Assembly (NCBI GenBank): GCA_965116165.1
Contig: OZ220484.1
Location: forward strand, 1,054,001 to 1,118,000
Direction: 5' to 3'
From: Azophilus sp965116165
Lineage (GTDB): Bacteria > Pseudomonadota > Gammaproteobacteria > Pseudomonadales > Azotimanducaceae
DNA length: 64,000 nucleotides
Position 1 is the stretch's first letter. Each line of letters begins with the position of its first letter. Below, piece after piece: positions 29,501 through 38,417 of this stretch. The position numbers were made by a program, and so were the translations under genes. The notes under the pieces were generated by a model. That model did not search any database, was not told the origin of the DNA, and saw nothing but the letters and a program-made list of their open reading frames with translations.

Positions 29501-31746
29501 CCGTACAGGGTGTCGTCGCCGTCACCGCCATACAGCGTGTCTTTGTCGCCACCGCCGTCCATGGTGTCGTCGCCCGCGCCACCGTGCAGGATGTCTTTGT
29601 CGCGGCCGCCGTCCAGGGTGTCGTCGCCCGCGCCACCGTGCAGGATGTCTTTGTCGCGGCCGCCGTCCAGGGTGTCGTCGCCCGAACCGCCGTACAGGAT
29701 GTCTTTGCCCCAACTGCCGTTCAGGGTGTCGTCGCCCGCGCCACCGTGCAGGATGTCTCTGTCGTAGCCGCCGTCCAGGGTGTCGTCGCCCTTGCCGCCG
29801 AGCAGGATGTGGTCGCCGTAGTCGCCGGTCAGGGTGTCGTCGCCGTCGGTGCCCCTTTGGATGCGGCCGGCGCCAACGCCCTCGCCATCCCAGTCGTCGT
29901 CGTGGGGGGTGGTCGTCACCCTCTGGCTCTGGCCGGCGCCGTATGGCTTGTTCGGGCTCTGGGCCTGGCCGGCGTCTTGCGCGGGCGGGCTTCCCTGGGC
30001 GCCGGGAAGGCCCGGGGCCGCGTCGGGGAGCAGGAAGTCGTCCGCGCCCAGGGAGTCCGCCGACACGCCCCGCAGGGTGATCGTGTCGCCGTCGCCGTGG
30101 TGGATGACGGTGTCGGCGCCGTCCCGACGGATGTCAAGCGCCCCAAAGCCGACCGAGACCCCGTCCAGACGAATCCGGTCGCCCTCCCCGAAATCGGTGA
30201 TGGTGTCGCCGCCGTCACCCGACCGGAAAACGAAGGTGTCGGAACCCCTACCGCCGTGCAGGGTGTCGCCGCCGGCGCCGCCGGTCAGGATGTCGTCGCC
30301 TCGGGCACCCCGAAGGGTGTCGTCGCCGGCGCCGCCGTCCAGGGTGTCGTCGCCCCTGCTGCCCCGCAGGGTGTCGTCGCCCCCGTGGCCGTTCAGCGTG
30401 TCGTCGCCCGCGCGGCCCCTCAGCATATCGTCGCCGGCGCCGCCGTCCAGGGTGTCGTCGCCGCCGCCGCCGCTCAGCTCGCCCCCGCCGCTGGAATCGT
30501 CGGTCGTCGCGTCGCCGACGGACGCGACCTGCGCAGCGACGCCGCCGTCGTTGTTGCCGCTCGGAACATCGCCGGGGGACGCGCCCTGTGGAGCGCCGCC
30601 GCCACCGTCGTTGCCGTTCGGGGCATCGCCGGGGGGCGCGCCCCGCGGGTCGCCGTCGCCGCCGTCCCGCGGGGCGTTCCCGGCCGCCGGGAACTCGAAG
30701 TCGTCCGCGCCCAGCGAATCCGCCGACACCCCCTGCAGGGTGATCTCGTCGCCGTCGCCATAGCCAATGACGGCGTTGGCCCCGATCTGCTCGATGACCA
30801 GACCCGCGAACCCGCCGGGCACACCGGAAATCCGGATCGTCTCGCCCGCCTCGAAATCGGCGACGTGGGCGGAGCCGTCCCCGGCCGCGAACACGAAGGT
30901 GTCCCTGCCCTCGCCGCCATACAGGGTGTCGTGGCCGCCGCCGCCGTCCAGGGTGTCGTCGCCGGTGCCGCCGTACAGGCTGTCGCCGCCCCCGCCCCCG
31001 ACCAGGGTGTCGTCGCCGGCGTCCCCGTACAGGATGTCGTTGCCGTCGCCGCCCGTCAGCGTGTCGTTGCCCTTGGCGCCGTCCAGGGTGTCGTCGCCCT
31101 TGCCGCCAACCAGGGTGTCGTCGCCGGCGCCGCCGGTGCGCGAAATATCCTGTGTCGTCTCGCCCCCGCCGCTGGAGTCGTCGTTCGTCGTGTCGCCGTT
31201 GTCGCTCGGAGTGTCGCCGGGGGATGCGCCCTGTGGAGCGTCGCCGCCGTCCCGCGGGGCGTTCCCGGCCGCCGGGAACTCGAAGTCGTCCGCGCCCAGC
31301 GAATCCGCCGACACACCCTGCAGGGTGATCTCGTCGCCGTCGCCATAGCCAATGACGGCGTTGGCCCCGATCTGCTCGATGACCAGACCCGCGAACCCGC
31401 CGGGCACACCGGAAATCCGGATCGTCTCGCCCGCCTCGAAATCGGCGACATGGGCGGAGCCGTCCCCCGCCGCGAACACGAAGGTGTCCCTGCCCTCGCC
31501 GCCATACAGGGTGTCGTGGCCGCCGCCGCCGTCCAGGGTGTCGTCGCCGGTGCCGCCGTACAGGCTGTCGCCGCCCCGGCCCCCGACCAGGGTGTCGTCG
31601 CCGGCGTCACCGTACAGGATGTCGTTGCCGTCGCCGCCCGTCAGCGTGTCGTTGCCCTTGGCGCCGTCCAGCGTGTCGTTGCCCTTGCCGCCAACCAGGC
31701 TGTCGTCGCCGGCGCCGCCGGTGAGGGAAATATCCTGCGTCGTCAT
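26527..31746 (-). CDS. RTX (hemolysin-type calcium-binding repeat) protein, large
   Basis: A protein of 1,739 residues made almost entirely of GGxGxDxLx nonapeptide repeats in blocks. Each block is closed by a beta module of the form DTFVFRAGDGNDTITDF ... FGALDIRQDGDDAIIRHG ... GVSADSLGADDFEF. Eight such modules are visible, like serralysin C-terminal segments. RTX proteins fold on binding calcium outside the cell and usually leave by type I secretion through an uncleaved C-terminal signal; no transporter genes are in the window. No catalytic domain is visible, so an adhesive, S-layer-like or scaffolding role is inferred. The start at 31746 has GGGAG 8 bases upstream; a longer frame to 31863 would overlap the preceding gene. 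The first two modules are a 585-bp DNA duplication. Confidence 0.9.
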   Translation of the reverse strand: MTTQDISLTGGAGDDSLVGGKGNDTLDGAKGNDTLTGGDGNDILYGDAGDDTLVGGRGGDSLYGGTGDDTLDGGGGHDTLYGGEGRDTFVFAAGDGSAHVADFEAGETIRISGVPGGFAGLVIEQIGANAVIGYGDGDEITLQGVSADSLGADDFEFPAAGNAPRDGGDAPQGASPGDTPSDNGDTTNDDSSGGGETTQDISRTGGAGDDTLVGGKGDDTLDGAKGNDTLTGGDGNDILYGDAGDDTLVGGGGGDSLYGGTGDDTLDGGGGHDTLYGGEGRDTFVFAAGDGSAHVADFEAGETIRISGVPGGFAGLVIEQIGANAVIGYGDGDEITLQGVSADSLGADDFEFPAAGNAPRDGGDGDPRGAPPGDAPNGNDGGGGAPQGASPGDVPSGNNDGGVAAQVASVGDATTDDSSGGGELSGGGGDDTLDGGAGDDMLRGRAGDDTLNGHGGDDTLRGSRGDDTLDGGAGDDTLRGARGDDILTGGAGGDTLHGGRGSDTFVFRSGDGGDTITDFGEGDRIRLDGVSVGFGALDIRRDGADTVIHHGDGDTITLRGVSADSLGADDFLLPDAAPGLPGAQGSPPAQDAGQAQSPNKPYGAGQSQRVTTTPHDDDWDGEGVGAGRIQRGTDGDDTLTGDYGDHILLGGKGDDTLDGGYDRDILHGGAGDDTLNGSWGKDILYGGSGDDTLDGGRDKDILHGGAGDDTLDGGRDKDILHGGAGDDTMDGGGDKDTLYGGDGDDTLYGGRDKDTLYGGDGDDTLNGSDESGDTDLSKDTLYGGAGDDTLYGGGGDDTLYGGSGDDTLEGGGGFDTFVFRAGDGNDTITDFWTDFRGRGGDKIHLSGISGGFGALDIRQDGDDAIIRYGAGGDTVTLLGVRAEFLDAGDFKFGASYGLVPSKPERAPTPLDDDDWDGKGAGTDLIRRGTDGDDKMALFGKWSGVLLGGGGDDTLWGARGADILHGGSGDDTLDGVWGDDTLHGGSGDDTLDGNHGDDTLYGDDGDDTLEGNHGDDTLYGDDGDDTLYGGGDDDTLYGDDGDDTLEGNHGDDTLYGDDGDDTLYGGGDDDTLYGGMDDDTLYGSWGDDTLYGGDGDDTLDGGPGDDTLTGGAGSDTFVFRLFQLGTGDDTITDFGEGDRIRIDGFSGGFGALDIRQEGDDAIIRHGGGTIRLQGVKADSLDAGDFQFGALPPPKPVPIVETFDDPLSDDWNGEFSMSWGSILRPPPIQGVVGPIKIILKGTAGNDTLTAKVPGLAGVLLGGDGDDTLIGGSGNQVLHGGSGNDTLHDGSGGGHGALYGGSGDDTLHDGSGNDTLYGGAGSDTFVFRAGGGYNTIVDFGEGDRIRIDGDSDGFGALDIRQEGDDAIIRHGGGTIRLKGVKADSLGAGDFQFGSHGPGSAGLTLEGGTWASSILTGGGGDDTLYGAAWGDDTLHGGAGDDTLDGGTWGDSTLHGGDGNDSLYGSHWGDDILNGGAGDDTLHGKSGNDIYVFRAGDGNDTVVGFGNANGSNGFGLRSGVSNVDKIHILGVSGGFEALDIRQDGDDAIIGYGVDGDTITLLNRAVGSLEASDFIFGAYPIGDSGDDSLNGGSGTDSLYGRGGDDSLYGGNGDDSLYGGNGDDSLYGGNGADTLTGGYGDDSLYGGHGDDTLNGGLIGDDTFVFTNDTSSSGDVDTILEFASGDTIQLSGFAGVDDFGDLEGRIITTHGSETIIDLRDVGGGLIVLDSMYVAQLDADDFDFGWGA

Positions 31747-31750
31747 TTCT
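30656..31750 (-). repeat. 585-bp tandem duplication within the RTX gene
   Basis: The block at about 30656-31165 recurs almost identically at 31241-31750, offset 585 bp. It covers one full set of nonapeptides plus the beta module with SAHVADFEAGETIRISG. The unit is a multiple of three, so the frame is kept. The near identity indicates a recent event and will make short-read assembly here uncertain. Confidence 0.85.
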
Positions 31751-31819
31751 GCGTCTCCCGTAATATGTCCACCGTTAATTATGTCTTCCGTGCCCCAAGC
31801 CGGCAGGCCCGGGGCCCGC

Positions 31820-33967
31820 TCAGAAAATAAAGTCGTCGCTGTCCAGTAATTCGGTCGGCCCAATCAGTTCAATGGTGCCGCCACCCACCGCCACCAGGTC
31901 AATGGCGACCCCTTTGACGACTCCATCGTCATCCCTCATCAGACTCATGACAAAATCGTCAGAATCGTCCACATCGCTCAGTCTACTCAAATCAATCCTG
32001 TCGCCCTCGGCGCTGTCGAAATCCAGGATCCTGTCCCTCTCGCCGCCGCCCGGGGCAGCGGGGGCGAACACAAACGTATCGCCGCCCGCACCGCCGTGCA
32101 GGGTGTCGTCGCCGCCGCCGCCATACAGGGTGTCATCGCCCGCGCCGCCATACAGGGTGTCGGTTCCCATCTCACCATAAAGCGTGTCATTGTCCGCGTC
32201 GCCATGTAGCGCGTCATTGCCGCCGCCACCGTACAGCGTGTCCTCGCCGGCCCCGCCGTAAAGCCCGCCGACAACGGTTTTACCGGCCTTGTTCACAAAG
32301 GTCTTGTCGTCGCCGTCGTTTCCATGCAGTGTGTCGCCGCCGTCGCCGCCGTCCAGGGTGTCGTTGCCGTCGCCGCCATAAAGCGTGTCATCGCCATCGC
32401 CACCGTCCAGGGTGTCGTTGCCGTCGTCGCCATACAGCGCATCCTTGCCGGCGCGGCCGTACAGCTTGTCGTCGCCATCTCCGCCGTAAAGCCCACCGAC
32501 AACGGTTTTGGTTTTATCATCCTCCACATAGGTATAGGTCTTGTCGTCGCCGTCGCCGCCATCCAGGGTGTCGTCGCCGTCGCCCCCGTGCAGCTTGTCC
32601 GTGCCGTCTTCGCCCCAAAGCCGGTCGTCGCCGGTGCCGCCGTCCATATCGTCGTTGCCCTCGCCACCAAAGAGGTCATCCTCGCCGGCACCGCCACTGA
32701 TGAAGTCATTGCCGGTTCCGCCATTGAGTCCACCAATACCCTCCTCGTCAATCTTGTCGTCACCGTCGCCGCCATACAGACAGTCATTTCCGCCACGCCC
32801 GTACAGGGCGTCCGAGCCGCCCTCGCCATACAGTGTGTCGTCGCATAAGTCTGTGTCGTCGCCTAAGTCGCCTAAGTCTAAACCACCCTCCAACCTGTCG
32901 TCGCCGGCACCGCCATATAGGAAGTCCTTGCCGGCACCGCCAGACAGCGCGTCATCGCCATCGTGGCCATACAAGGTGTCAACGCCAGGGCCGCCGTACA
33001 GCTTATCCTCTCCGTAACTGCCCTCCAGCCAGTCGTCGCCATCACGGCCGTACAATTTGTCATCGCCATGGCCACCGTACAGAAAATCACCGCCGGCCCC
33101 GCCATCAAGCGTGTCATCGCCGCCGCCGCCCTCCAGCCTGTCGTCACCCCCACCGCCTTCGAACGTGTTGTCTCCCGAGTCGCCCACCAATGTGTCACTC
33201 TCTTTGGAACCCTCAAGGTTTTCAATACTGATGAGCGTATCGTCCTCGGCATCCCCGTCACTGGCGTGGCCGTTGTGAAGATTGACCGTCACGCCAACTG
33301 TTGAGAGTCTGTAGGAGGCCCAGTCCACGCCATCGCCGCCATTCAATGTGTCCCCTCCGGCGCCGCCCTCCAGCCTGTCGTCACCGCCGCCGCCCGTCAG
33401 CGTGTCGATACCCCCGCCGCCTTTGAGGAAGTTATCTTCCGAGTTGCCCGTCAGTGCGTCATTCCAGTCGGAGCCCTCAACGTTCTCAATATGGGAAAGC
33501 TCATGACTGAAAAGCGTATCGTCCTCGGCATCCCCGCCACTGGCGTGGCCGTTGTGAAGATTGACCGTCACGCCAACTGTTAAACTGTTAACTGTTGATG
33601 TTGATGTTGAGAACCGGTAGATAACCCAATCCACGCCGGCACCGCCATTCAAGGTGTCTGTGCCGGTGCCGCCAATGAGATCATCGTCACCGTCGCCGCC
33701 CTTCAAGACATCATCGCCATCACCACCATCCAAGTGGTCGTCGCCGCTACCGCCCTCCAAATGGTCAATACCAGAGCCAGCCCAGAGTATGTCGTCACCG
33801 TCGCCGCCCTTCAAGACATCCTTGCCCTCACCGCCGGTCAGCTCGTCGTCGCCCACACCGCCGGTCAGCGTGTCGTTGCCGGCCAAACCATAAATCCTAT
33901 AGGCATCGCTGGTGGTGACCGAGTACACATCGTCACCGGTTGTGCCCTCCCATGATTTTTCCGACAT
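31820..33967 (-). CDS. RTX (hemolysin-type calcium-binding repeat) protein, second
   Basis: A 715-residue protein of RTX nonapeptides (GGxGDDxLYGG) with no obvious enzymatic domain. The N-terminus (MSEKSWEGTTGDDVYSV) leads straight into repeats. Two internal inserts share VGVTVNLHNGHASGGDAEDD and the following ENVEGS / ENLEGS motif. The C-terminus has DTFVFAPAAPGGGERDRILD, then ELIGPTELLDSDDFIF, like a type I secretion signal region. GGGAG lies 9 bases before the ATG. It is upstream of and in the same direction as the larger RTX gene, 73 bases apart, so the two are probably co-transcribed. Secretion and calcium binding are inferred from the family. Confidence 0.9.
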   Translation of the reverse strand: MSEKSWEGTTGDDVYSVTTSDAYRIYGLAGNDTLTGGVGDDELTGGEGKDVLKGGDGDDILWAGSGIDHLEGGSGDDHLDGGDGDDVLKGGDGDDDLIGGTGTDTLNGGAGVDWVIYRFSTSTSTVNSLTVGVTVNLHNGHASGGDAEDDTLFSHELSHIENVEGSDWNDALTGNSEDNFLKGGGGIDTLTGGGGDDRLEGGAGGDTLNGGDGVDWASYRLSTVGVTVNLHNGHASDGDAEDDTLISIENLEGSKESDTLVGDSGDNTFEGGGGDDRLEGGGGDDTLDGGAGGDFLYGGHGDDKLYGRDGDDWLEGSYGEDKLYGGPGVDTLYGHDGDDALSGGAGKDFLYGGAGDDRLEGGLDLGDLGDDTDLCDDTLYGEGGSDALYGRGGNDCLYGGDGDDKIDEEGIGGLNGGTGNDFISGGAGEDDLFGGEGNDDMDGGTGDDRLWGEDGTDKLHGGDGDDTLDGGDGDDKTYTYVEDDKTKTVVGGLYGGDGDDKLYGRAGKDALYGDDGNDTLDGGDGDDTLYGGDGNDTLDGGDGGDTLHGNDGDDKTFVNKAGKTVVGGLYGGAGEDTLYGGGGNDALHGDADNDTLYGEMGTDTLYGGAGDDTLYGGGGDDTLHGGAGGDTFVFAPAAPGGGERDRILDFDSAEGDRIDLSRLSDVDDSDDFVMSLMRDDDGVVKGVAIDLVAVGGGTIELIGPTELLDSDDFIF

Positions 33968-33991
33968 GTCTATGCGCTCCCGAACCGAAAT

Positions 33992-34195
33992 TTAGTTTGT
34001 TCCGCCCACTATAAAACAGTACGGGACTGCCGTCAACAGGTTTTTATCCTTCATCCCCTGATGAGCATCGCCGGAGGCGCCGCGGTCGTGGAACTTCACG
34101 GAAACCGCCTCGTCCAGCAGCTCGAACAGCCCGAACCGCCGGGCGGTCCGGGCGAGAATCGACGCGCCGCCGGGCGGTCGCGCCGGTCTTGGCAT
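33992..34195 (-). pseudogene. Possible transposase N-terminal relic
   Basis: The frame reads ILARTARRFGLFELLDEAVS followed by VKFHDRGAS, which resembles the N-terminal region of some DDE transposases. The resemblance ends abruptly after GAS, followed by unrelated sequence. It lies at the edge of the mobile debris that continues to 35084. The assignment rests on pattern only. Confidence 0.3.
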
Positions 34196-34258
34196 TGACC
34201 CGCGGGCGCTTGCGGGAGGGGGGCGGGCGTTTAGAAGCAGCGAAAACTAGCCGGGGCG

Positions 34259-34454
34259 AGAGGGTCTGAGCAATTCGATAGAGCCGCGTTTAGCTACTCG
34301 TAAGCCATTGATTTGGGACTGATATACATAAGTTGACATGCCACTATATATTGAGTCTTTAGAAGCGGAAAGCCACCACAGGTTGGGTTCTGTCAACTAA
34401 TCGATATAATTCCCACTGATTTTATTAAACTGGATGCTCCGACCACAGGATTAA
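34259..34454 (-). mobile_element. Family A element, copy 3, split by a family B element
   Basis: The outer end GAGGGTCTGAGCAATTCG and the inner part up to AAGCCATTGATTT (34314) match family A. After a 100-bp family B insertion the sequence resumes with TTTTATTAAACTGGATGC and the GACCACAGGATT found in the other copies, ending at the IS5-type element. Confidence 0.7.
34315..34414 (+). mobile_element. Family B short inverted-repeat element, copy 2
   Basis: Exactly 100 bp from GGGACTGATATACATAAG to CGATATAATTCCC. The arms AGTTGACAT and TGTCAACTAATC mirror each other. It is inserted in a family A copy and flanked by related TGATTT sequences, which may be a target duplication. Confidence 0.75.
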
Positions 34455-35084
34455 GGAAGCTCTGAATAAGTCCCCCATATCTGCCATAATATCCGCAATG
34501 GCCCCGACATGGTGATTGAGCGATGGAGCAGAGGAGTAATGTGGCGGACGTGACGGTGGCGGGCGCGTTGTTGCACGGAGGCGAGGAGCGGGTGTGGGGC
34601 GACGCGGGCTATCAAGGCGCGGTCAGGCGGGCGGAGAACCGCGACGCGGCACTGGACTGGCGGGTCGCGATGCGGCCCGGCAGGCGGCGGCTGCTGGACA
34701 GGGGGGACGCGCGGGAGGCCGCGGAGAAGCGCAGGGCGTCGGTGCGGGCGAAGGTGGAGCATCCGTTTCTGTACGTGAAGCGCCACTTCGGCTATGCCAG
34801 GGTGCGCTACCGGGGTTTGGCGAAGAACACGCGGCGCATCGCCGTGCTGCTGGGATTCGCCAACCTGCTCGTCGCGGGACGTTATGCCGCGAGCTGACGC
34901 GGGGTCGGTGCGCCCGCGACCGTCGCGAGACGGGCGGGGACGGTTGATCGGCGCTCCGGGAGGGCCTTGTCCCCCCCTTTCGGTCCGAAAATGCGATGAT
35001 TCGCGCGTCCGGCGGATTTCGGCGCGCCGCGAACGGCCCGGACTGCTCGAACGCTCGCCGAAACCGCAGTTGTTCAGACCTTCC
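34455..35084 (+). mobile_element. IS5-type insertion sequence, internally deleted
   Basis: The terminal inverted repeats are GGAAGCTCTGAATAAG at the left and GTTGTTCAGACCTTCC at the right. TAA flanks both ends, a 3-bp duplication as in some IS5 subgroups. The 630-bp length is about half a normal element; the missing part is the front of the transposase. Confidence 0.8.
34523..34897 (+). pseudogene. IS5-family transposase, C-terminal part only
   Basis: About 124 codons encode the last third of an IS5-family DDE transposase: ERVWGDAGYQGAVRRAENR, AMRPGRRRLL, then the block KVEHPFLYVKRHFGYARVRY and the following RGLAKNTRRIAVLLGFANLL, which includes the conserved Glu. The normal N-terminal helix-turn-helix and first two catalytic Asp regions are absent; the frame opens with only about 15 unrelated residues. 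It cannot encode a working transposase. It lies inside recognisable IS ends, so trans-mobilisation by a full copy elsewhere is possible. Confidence 0.85.
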
Positions 35085-35413
35085 TAAACTCCTAACACGA
35101 CGAAATACTTTTGCTTAGGGGGCAGATCCAATTGGCGAAATTCTCCATTAGAAAGAACTTGGGCTTGCATCTAGCTGTTGATACGGGCGGCTAGGTGGTC
35201 GGTCTTGCCACATCGCACCTGCCAAAATGCCAACATCGCCATTTAGCCCCTGATTTCCCGCGCTCATGGATTCTCGCGTTTTGTATTGCTCCGTCAACCC
35301 ATTTTTTCAGGATGCAGGAAACAACGCGTTTTCGCCGCATAGAACATCCACCAGCCCATCGAATCCAGCTTAGAGCGGAATTCGTTCCACGAAAGGCCAC
35401 CACCCCGCAGCTC
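35085..35413. other. Intergenic region between IS element and prc
   Basis: No gene is supported. Immediately after the prc stop (35414-35416, TAG, leftward) the frame stays open for 39 more codons to a TGA at about 35294. The rest, to the IS element, is AT-richer and shows nothing recognisable. Confidence 0.5.
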
Positions 35414-37621
35414 CTACCGAACGATCGTATCCGTTCCACGGGCGGCCATGGCGATTTGGCGCTCAAGGCCGATGAAATCAAGAAGAATTTCGCCGGCTTC
35501 GACCAGCATGGCGTCGTCGTTGGGGGACGTTTCCCCATCGGGGTCGAACTCGTCGAGTTCATCGAGGCTGGCCAGCTCCGGTTCGCCCCTGGCCGTGCGG
35601 AGCGTGTTTTCCAGGTCCAATCGCCACTGATCGTCCGCGTCGCTTTCCGCTCGCCGTGTGGCCTCGTTGAGCGACAATCGCGTGCGGTCGGCCTGTTCCC
35701 GATTTTTCGCGGCCAACGCCCGCAAATAGGTAAATTCCGGGTTGACGGCAACCCGTTCCCCGTGGCGGGCGCGCAGGTCGGCGAGCAGCGGTTGAACGGC
35801 GTTGTCGATGGAATCCACGGCGGGTTGAATGACATCCCAGGGCATGGCGTCGTCCAAGCTGCTCTCGCCAATGCGGTGTATGTCGAATATTTCCGGAAAC
35901 TCGATGTCCGGAATAACACCCTGATGCTGGGTGCTTTGTCCGGAAACCCGGTAGAACTTGGCGGCGGTCACCTTGAGCTGGCCGCGATTGAGCGGTATCA
36001 GGGTTTGCACCGTGCCCTTGCCGAAGGTTTGGCTACCAATGACAATCCCGCGCCCGTAATCCTGAATGGCGCCGGCGAAGATTTCCGAGGCGGAGGCGGA
36101 GAGCCGGTTGACCATCACCGCCAGGGGGCCGTCCCAAACCAGGTCGTCGTCATTGTCCGAAAAAATGCTGGTGCGACGCTTGGCCGACTTCACCTGCACG
36201 GTGGGGCCGGAACGAATGAATAGCCCGGTTAGCGAATCCGCCTCCTGCAAGGAACCGCCGCCGTTGTTGCGCAAGTCCACAACTAGGGCGTCGATGCCCT
36301 CTTCCTTGAGTTCCTCAATGAGCCGGCGCACATCGCGAGTGGTGCTTTTGTAACCCGTTTCGCCTTCCTGCACCGCCTTGAAATCGATGTAAAAGGTGGG
36401 GATCTCGACGATACCCACCCGGTAGGCGCGACCGCCCCGGTTCAGGGTCAGCAATTTCTTCTGGGCGGCCTGGTCTTCGAGTTCGACGGTGTTGCGCACT
36501 ATCTGGACGATGCTGGTACCCTGGTCGCCCGCGTCGTCGGGCATAACCTCCAAGCGCACCGTGGAGCCCTTGGGGCCGCGGATGAGTTCCACCACATCGT
36601 CAAGCCGCCAACCCACCACATCGATCAGCGGGCCCTTTTCACCCTGGGCAACGCTGACGATGCGGTCGCCCGGCCGCAATTGCCCGGACTTGTCCGCGGG
36701 GCCCGCCGTCACGAGGCGCACGATAGAGGTGTATTCGTCCTCGCTGCGCAACACCGCGCCAATGCCTTCGAGCGACAACGACATGTTGATGTTGAAATTC
36801 TGAGAGGTGCGCGGTGAGAAGTACTGGGTGTGCGGGTCGTAGCTGGTGGCGTAGGCGTTGACGTACACCTGAAACGCATCCTCGCTCTTCGTCTGCCTGG
36901 TTTGTTTTAGACGGTTTCGGTAACGCTTGGTCAGCAACTCCTGGATTTCCGGCAATTCCTTGCCATTCAACTTCATGTTGAGCACGGCGGCCTTCAGGCG
37001 CTTGCGCCACAAATCGTTCGCCTCTGCCCGGCTAGCGGGCCAGGCGGCGTTCTCGCGGTCCGTTTCGATCCAGTCGTCCTCCGTGAAATCGAAGTTCTCA
37101 ATGCCGGATTCGAGAACGCCGATGAGAAAGTCGAAGCGTTCCAGGAGCCGCACCTGATAGCGGTTGAAAATTTCGAAGGCGGGCTTTAGATCGCCGCGCT
37201 TGAGGGCGTCGTCAAGGAAATGGCGATACTTCTCAAGTTCCGCGATGTCGCTGGCGAGAAAGAAGACGCGGGCACCGTCGAGCAATTCCAGATAGTTGTC
37301 GAATACCTGTCTTGAAATGTCATCGTCGAGATCTTTGCGCAGGTAATGGTTGTGGCGAAGCTGTTCGACAATGGTAAGGCTGGTGCGCGGATGCACACTC
37401 AGCGGGCTCAGTTCAAGTGACTCGAAGGTGCCCGGGGAATCCTGGGGGCGGCTAAGCGCAACATCCTGCGCCCTGACCGGACTGGCGGCGAACAGGAGCA
37501 GCGCAACACCAAGCGTCCACGGCCGATGTCTCCGGGCGCGGATGGAAATCTCGTGGGGCCGGATCCGCCGTCCCGCCGAACGACGCAGCCTCCGCGCGTG
37601 GATGAAAATTCTGCGACGCAT
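35414..37621 (-). CDS. prc: Carboxy-terminal (tail-specific) processing protease
   Basis: Periplasmic serine protease of the Prc/Tsp S41 family, which trims or degrades proteins at their C-termini, including lipoproteins and cell-wall enzymes. About 735 residues. Order: signal peptide (PWTLGVALLLFAASPVRA), N-terminal helical domain, PDZ domain (LSLEGIGAVLRSEDEYTSI ... GPADKSGQLRPGDRIVSV), then the catalytic core with VDLRNNGGGSLQEA, the Ser in NRLSASASEIFAGA and the Lys in GSQTFGKGTVQ. The C-terminal DUF3340-like tail follows. The start at 37621 is chosen for the GAGGA 6 bases upstream; it leaves a long basic n-region before the signal core, partly from an imperfect internal duplication (37531-37612). 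Confidence 0.93.
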   Translation of the reverse strand: MRRRIFIHARRLRRSAGRRIRPHEISIRARRHRPWTLGVALLLFAASPVRAQDVALSRPQDSPGTFESLELSPLSVHPRTSLTIVEQLRHNHYLRKDLDDDISRQVFDNYLELLDGARVFFLASDIAELEKYRHFLDDALKRGDLKPAFEIFNRYQVRLLERFDFLIGVLESGIENFDFTEDDWIETDRENAAWPASRAEANDLWRKRLKAAVLNMKLNGKELPEIQELLTKRYRNRLKQTRQTKSEDAFQVYVNAYATSYDPHTQYFSPRTSQNFNINMSLSLEGIGAVLRSEDEYTSIVRLVTAGPADKSGQLRPGDRIVSVAQGEKGPLIDVVGWRLDDVVELIRGPKGSTVRLEVMPDDAGDQGTSIVQIVRNTVELEDQAAQKKLLTLNRGGRAYRVGIVEIPTFYIDFKAVQEGETGYKSTTRDVRRLIEELKEEGIDALVVDLRNNGGGSLQEADSLTGLFIRSGPTVQVKSAKRRTSIFSDNDDDLVWDGPLAVMVNRLSASASEIFAGAIQDYGRGIVIGSQTFGKGTVQTLIPLNRGQLKVTAAKFYRVSGQSTQHQGVIPDIEFPEIFDIHRIGESSLDDAMPWDVIQPAVDSIDNAVQPLLADLRARHGERVAVNPEFTYLRALAAKNREQADRTRLSLNEATRRAESDADDQWRLDLENTLRTARGEPELASLDELDEFDPDGETSPNDDAMLVEAGEILLDFIGLERQIAMAARGTDTIVR

Positions 37622-37855
37622 GCAATTCCTCAGTGGTCTTGTTCCAAATCGGCGTCTGTCCGCCGTCATCGGCCCGGTGGGACGACAGATCCCCGCAACG
37701 ATTCTTCGATGTCTTGGTTCCGCGAGGCTCAACCCATACGCCCACGCATGGCCGCGACTTGCCGAACCGGCGATAATCCTAGCGTATTGGCGCGGTCAAA
37801 GCATATGGTTGGATGGATACACACCTGTATATAAATCCCATAAAGTGAGGCGGGC

Positions 37856-38161
37856 ATGGAAGACCGGGCAAACAAACTGCATAGGGCCGATGCGGTCGGG
37901 CAACGCCTGGCCGGTGGCGGCAAACGCCGGGGTTTCAACCAGCGCAGGCTGGCCCGCGCCCTGCTGCTTGGCGCGCTGGCCGTAGCCGCCTCCATCTATT
38001 GGCTGGCGGTTGAGTACGACGTAAACAGGCGGGAACTGCTCGGCCACCTCGGCGCCAGCACTCTATTTGTGGCGGCGCTCTCCGCGGCGGCGGCGGCGGG
38101 GGCCGTCATGGGTTGGGCGGTTAAACGGCTGCTCGCACGATTCGCCAAGCGGCGGAGATAG
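37856..38161 (+). CDS. Small predicted membrane protein, function unknown
   Basis: Encodes 101 residues: a basic N-terminus (LAGGGKRRGFNQRRLARA), two hydrophobic stretches (LLLGALAVAASIYWLAV and LFVAALSAAAAAGAVMGWAV) and a basic C-terminus (KRLLARFAKRRR). This gives a two-helix inner-membrane hairpin with both ends probably in the cytoplasm. GTGAGG lies shortly before the ATG. It diverges from prc and converges with the DUF1244 gene 12 bases away. No family is recognised; the clean membrane topology and charge pattern support it being real. Confidence 0.6.
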   Translation: MEDRANKLHRADAVGQRLAGGGKRRGFNQRRLARALLLGALAVAASIYWLAVEYDVNRRELLGHLGASTLFVAALSAAAAAGAVMGWAVKRLLARFAKRRR

Positions 38162-38173
38162 CGGGGTGCGAGG

Positions 38174-38416
<243 letters not shown>

Positions 38417-38417
38417 T

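Noticed and set aside
28765..31830. A 1,021-codon rightward frame across the RTX gene
   Set aside because: It is antisense to clear RTX nonapeptide repeats; its GVVA-type periodicity is just the complement of GGxGDD codons.
26800..33900. Regularly spaced short repeats that look CRISPR-like
   Set aside because: The period is 27 bases, matching the nine-residue RTX repeat in frame. There are no unique spacers and no cas genes.
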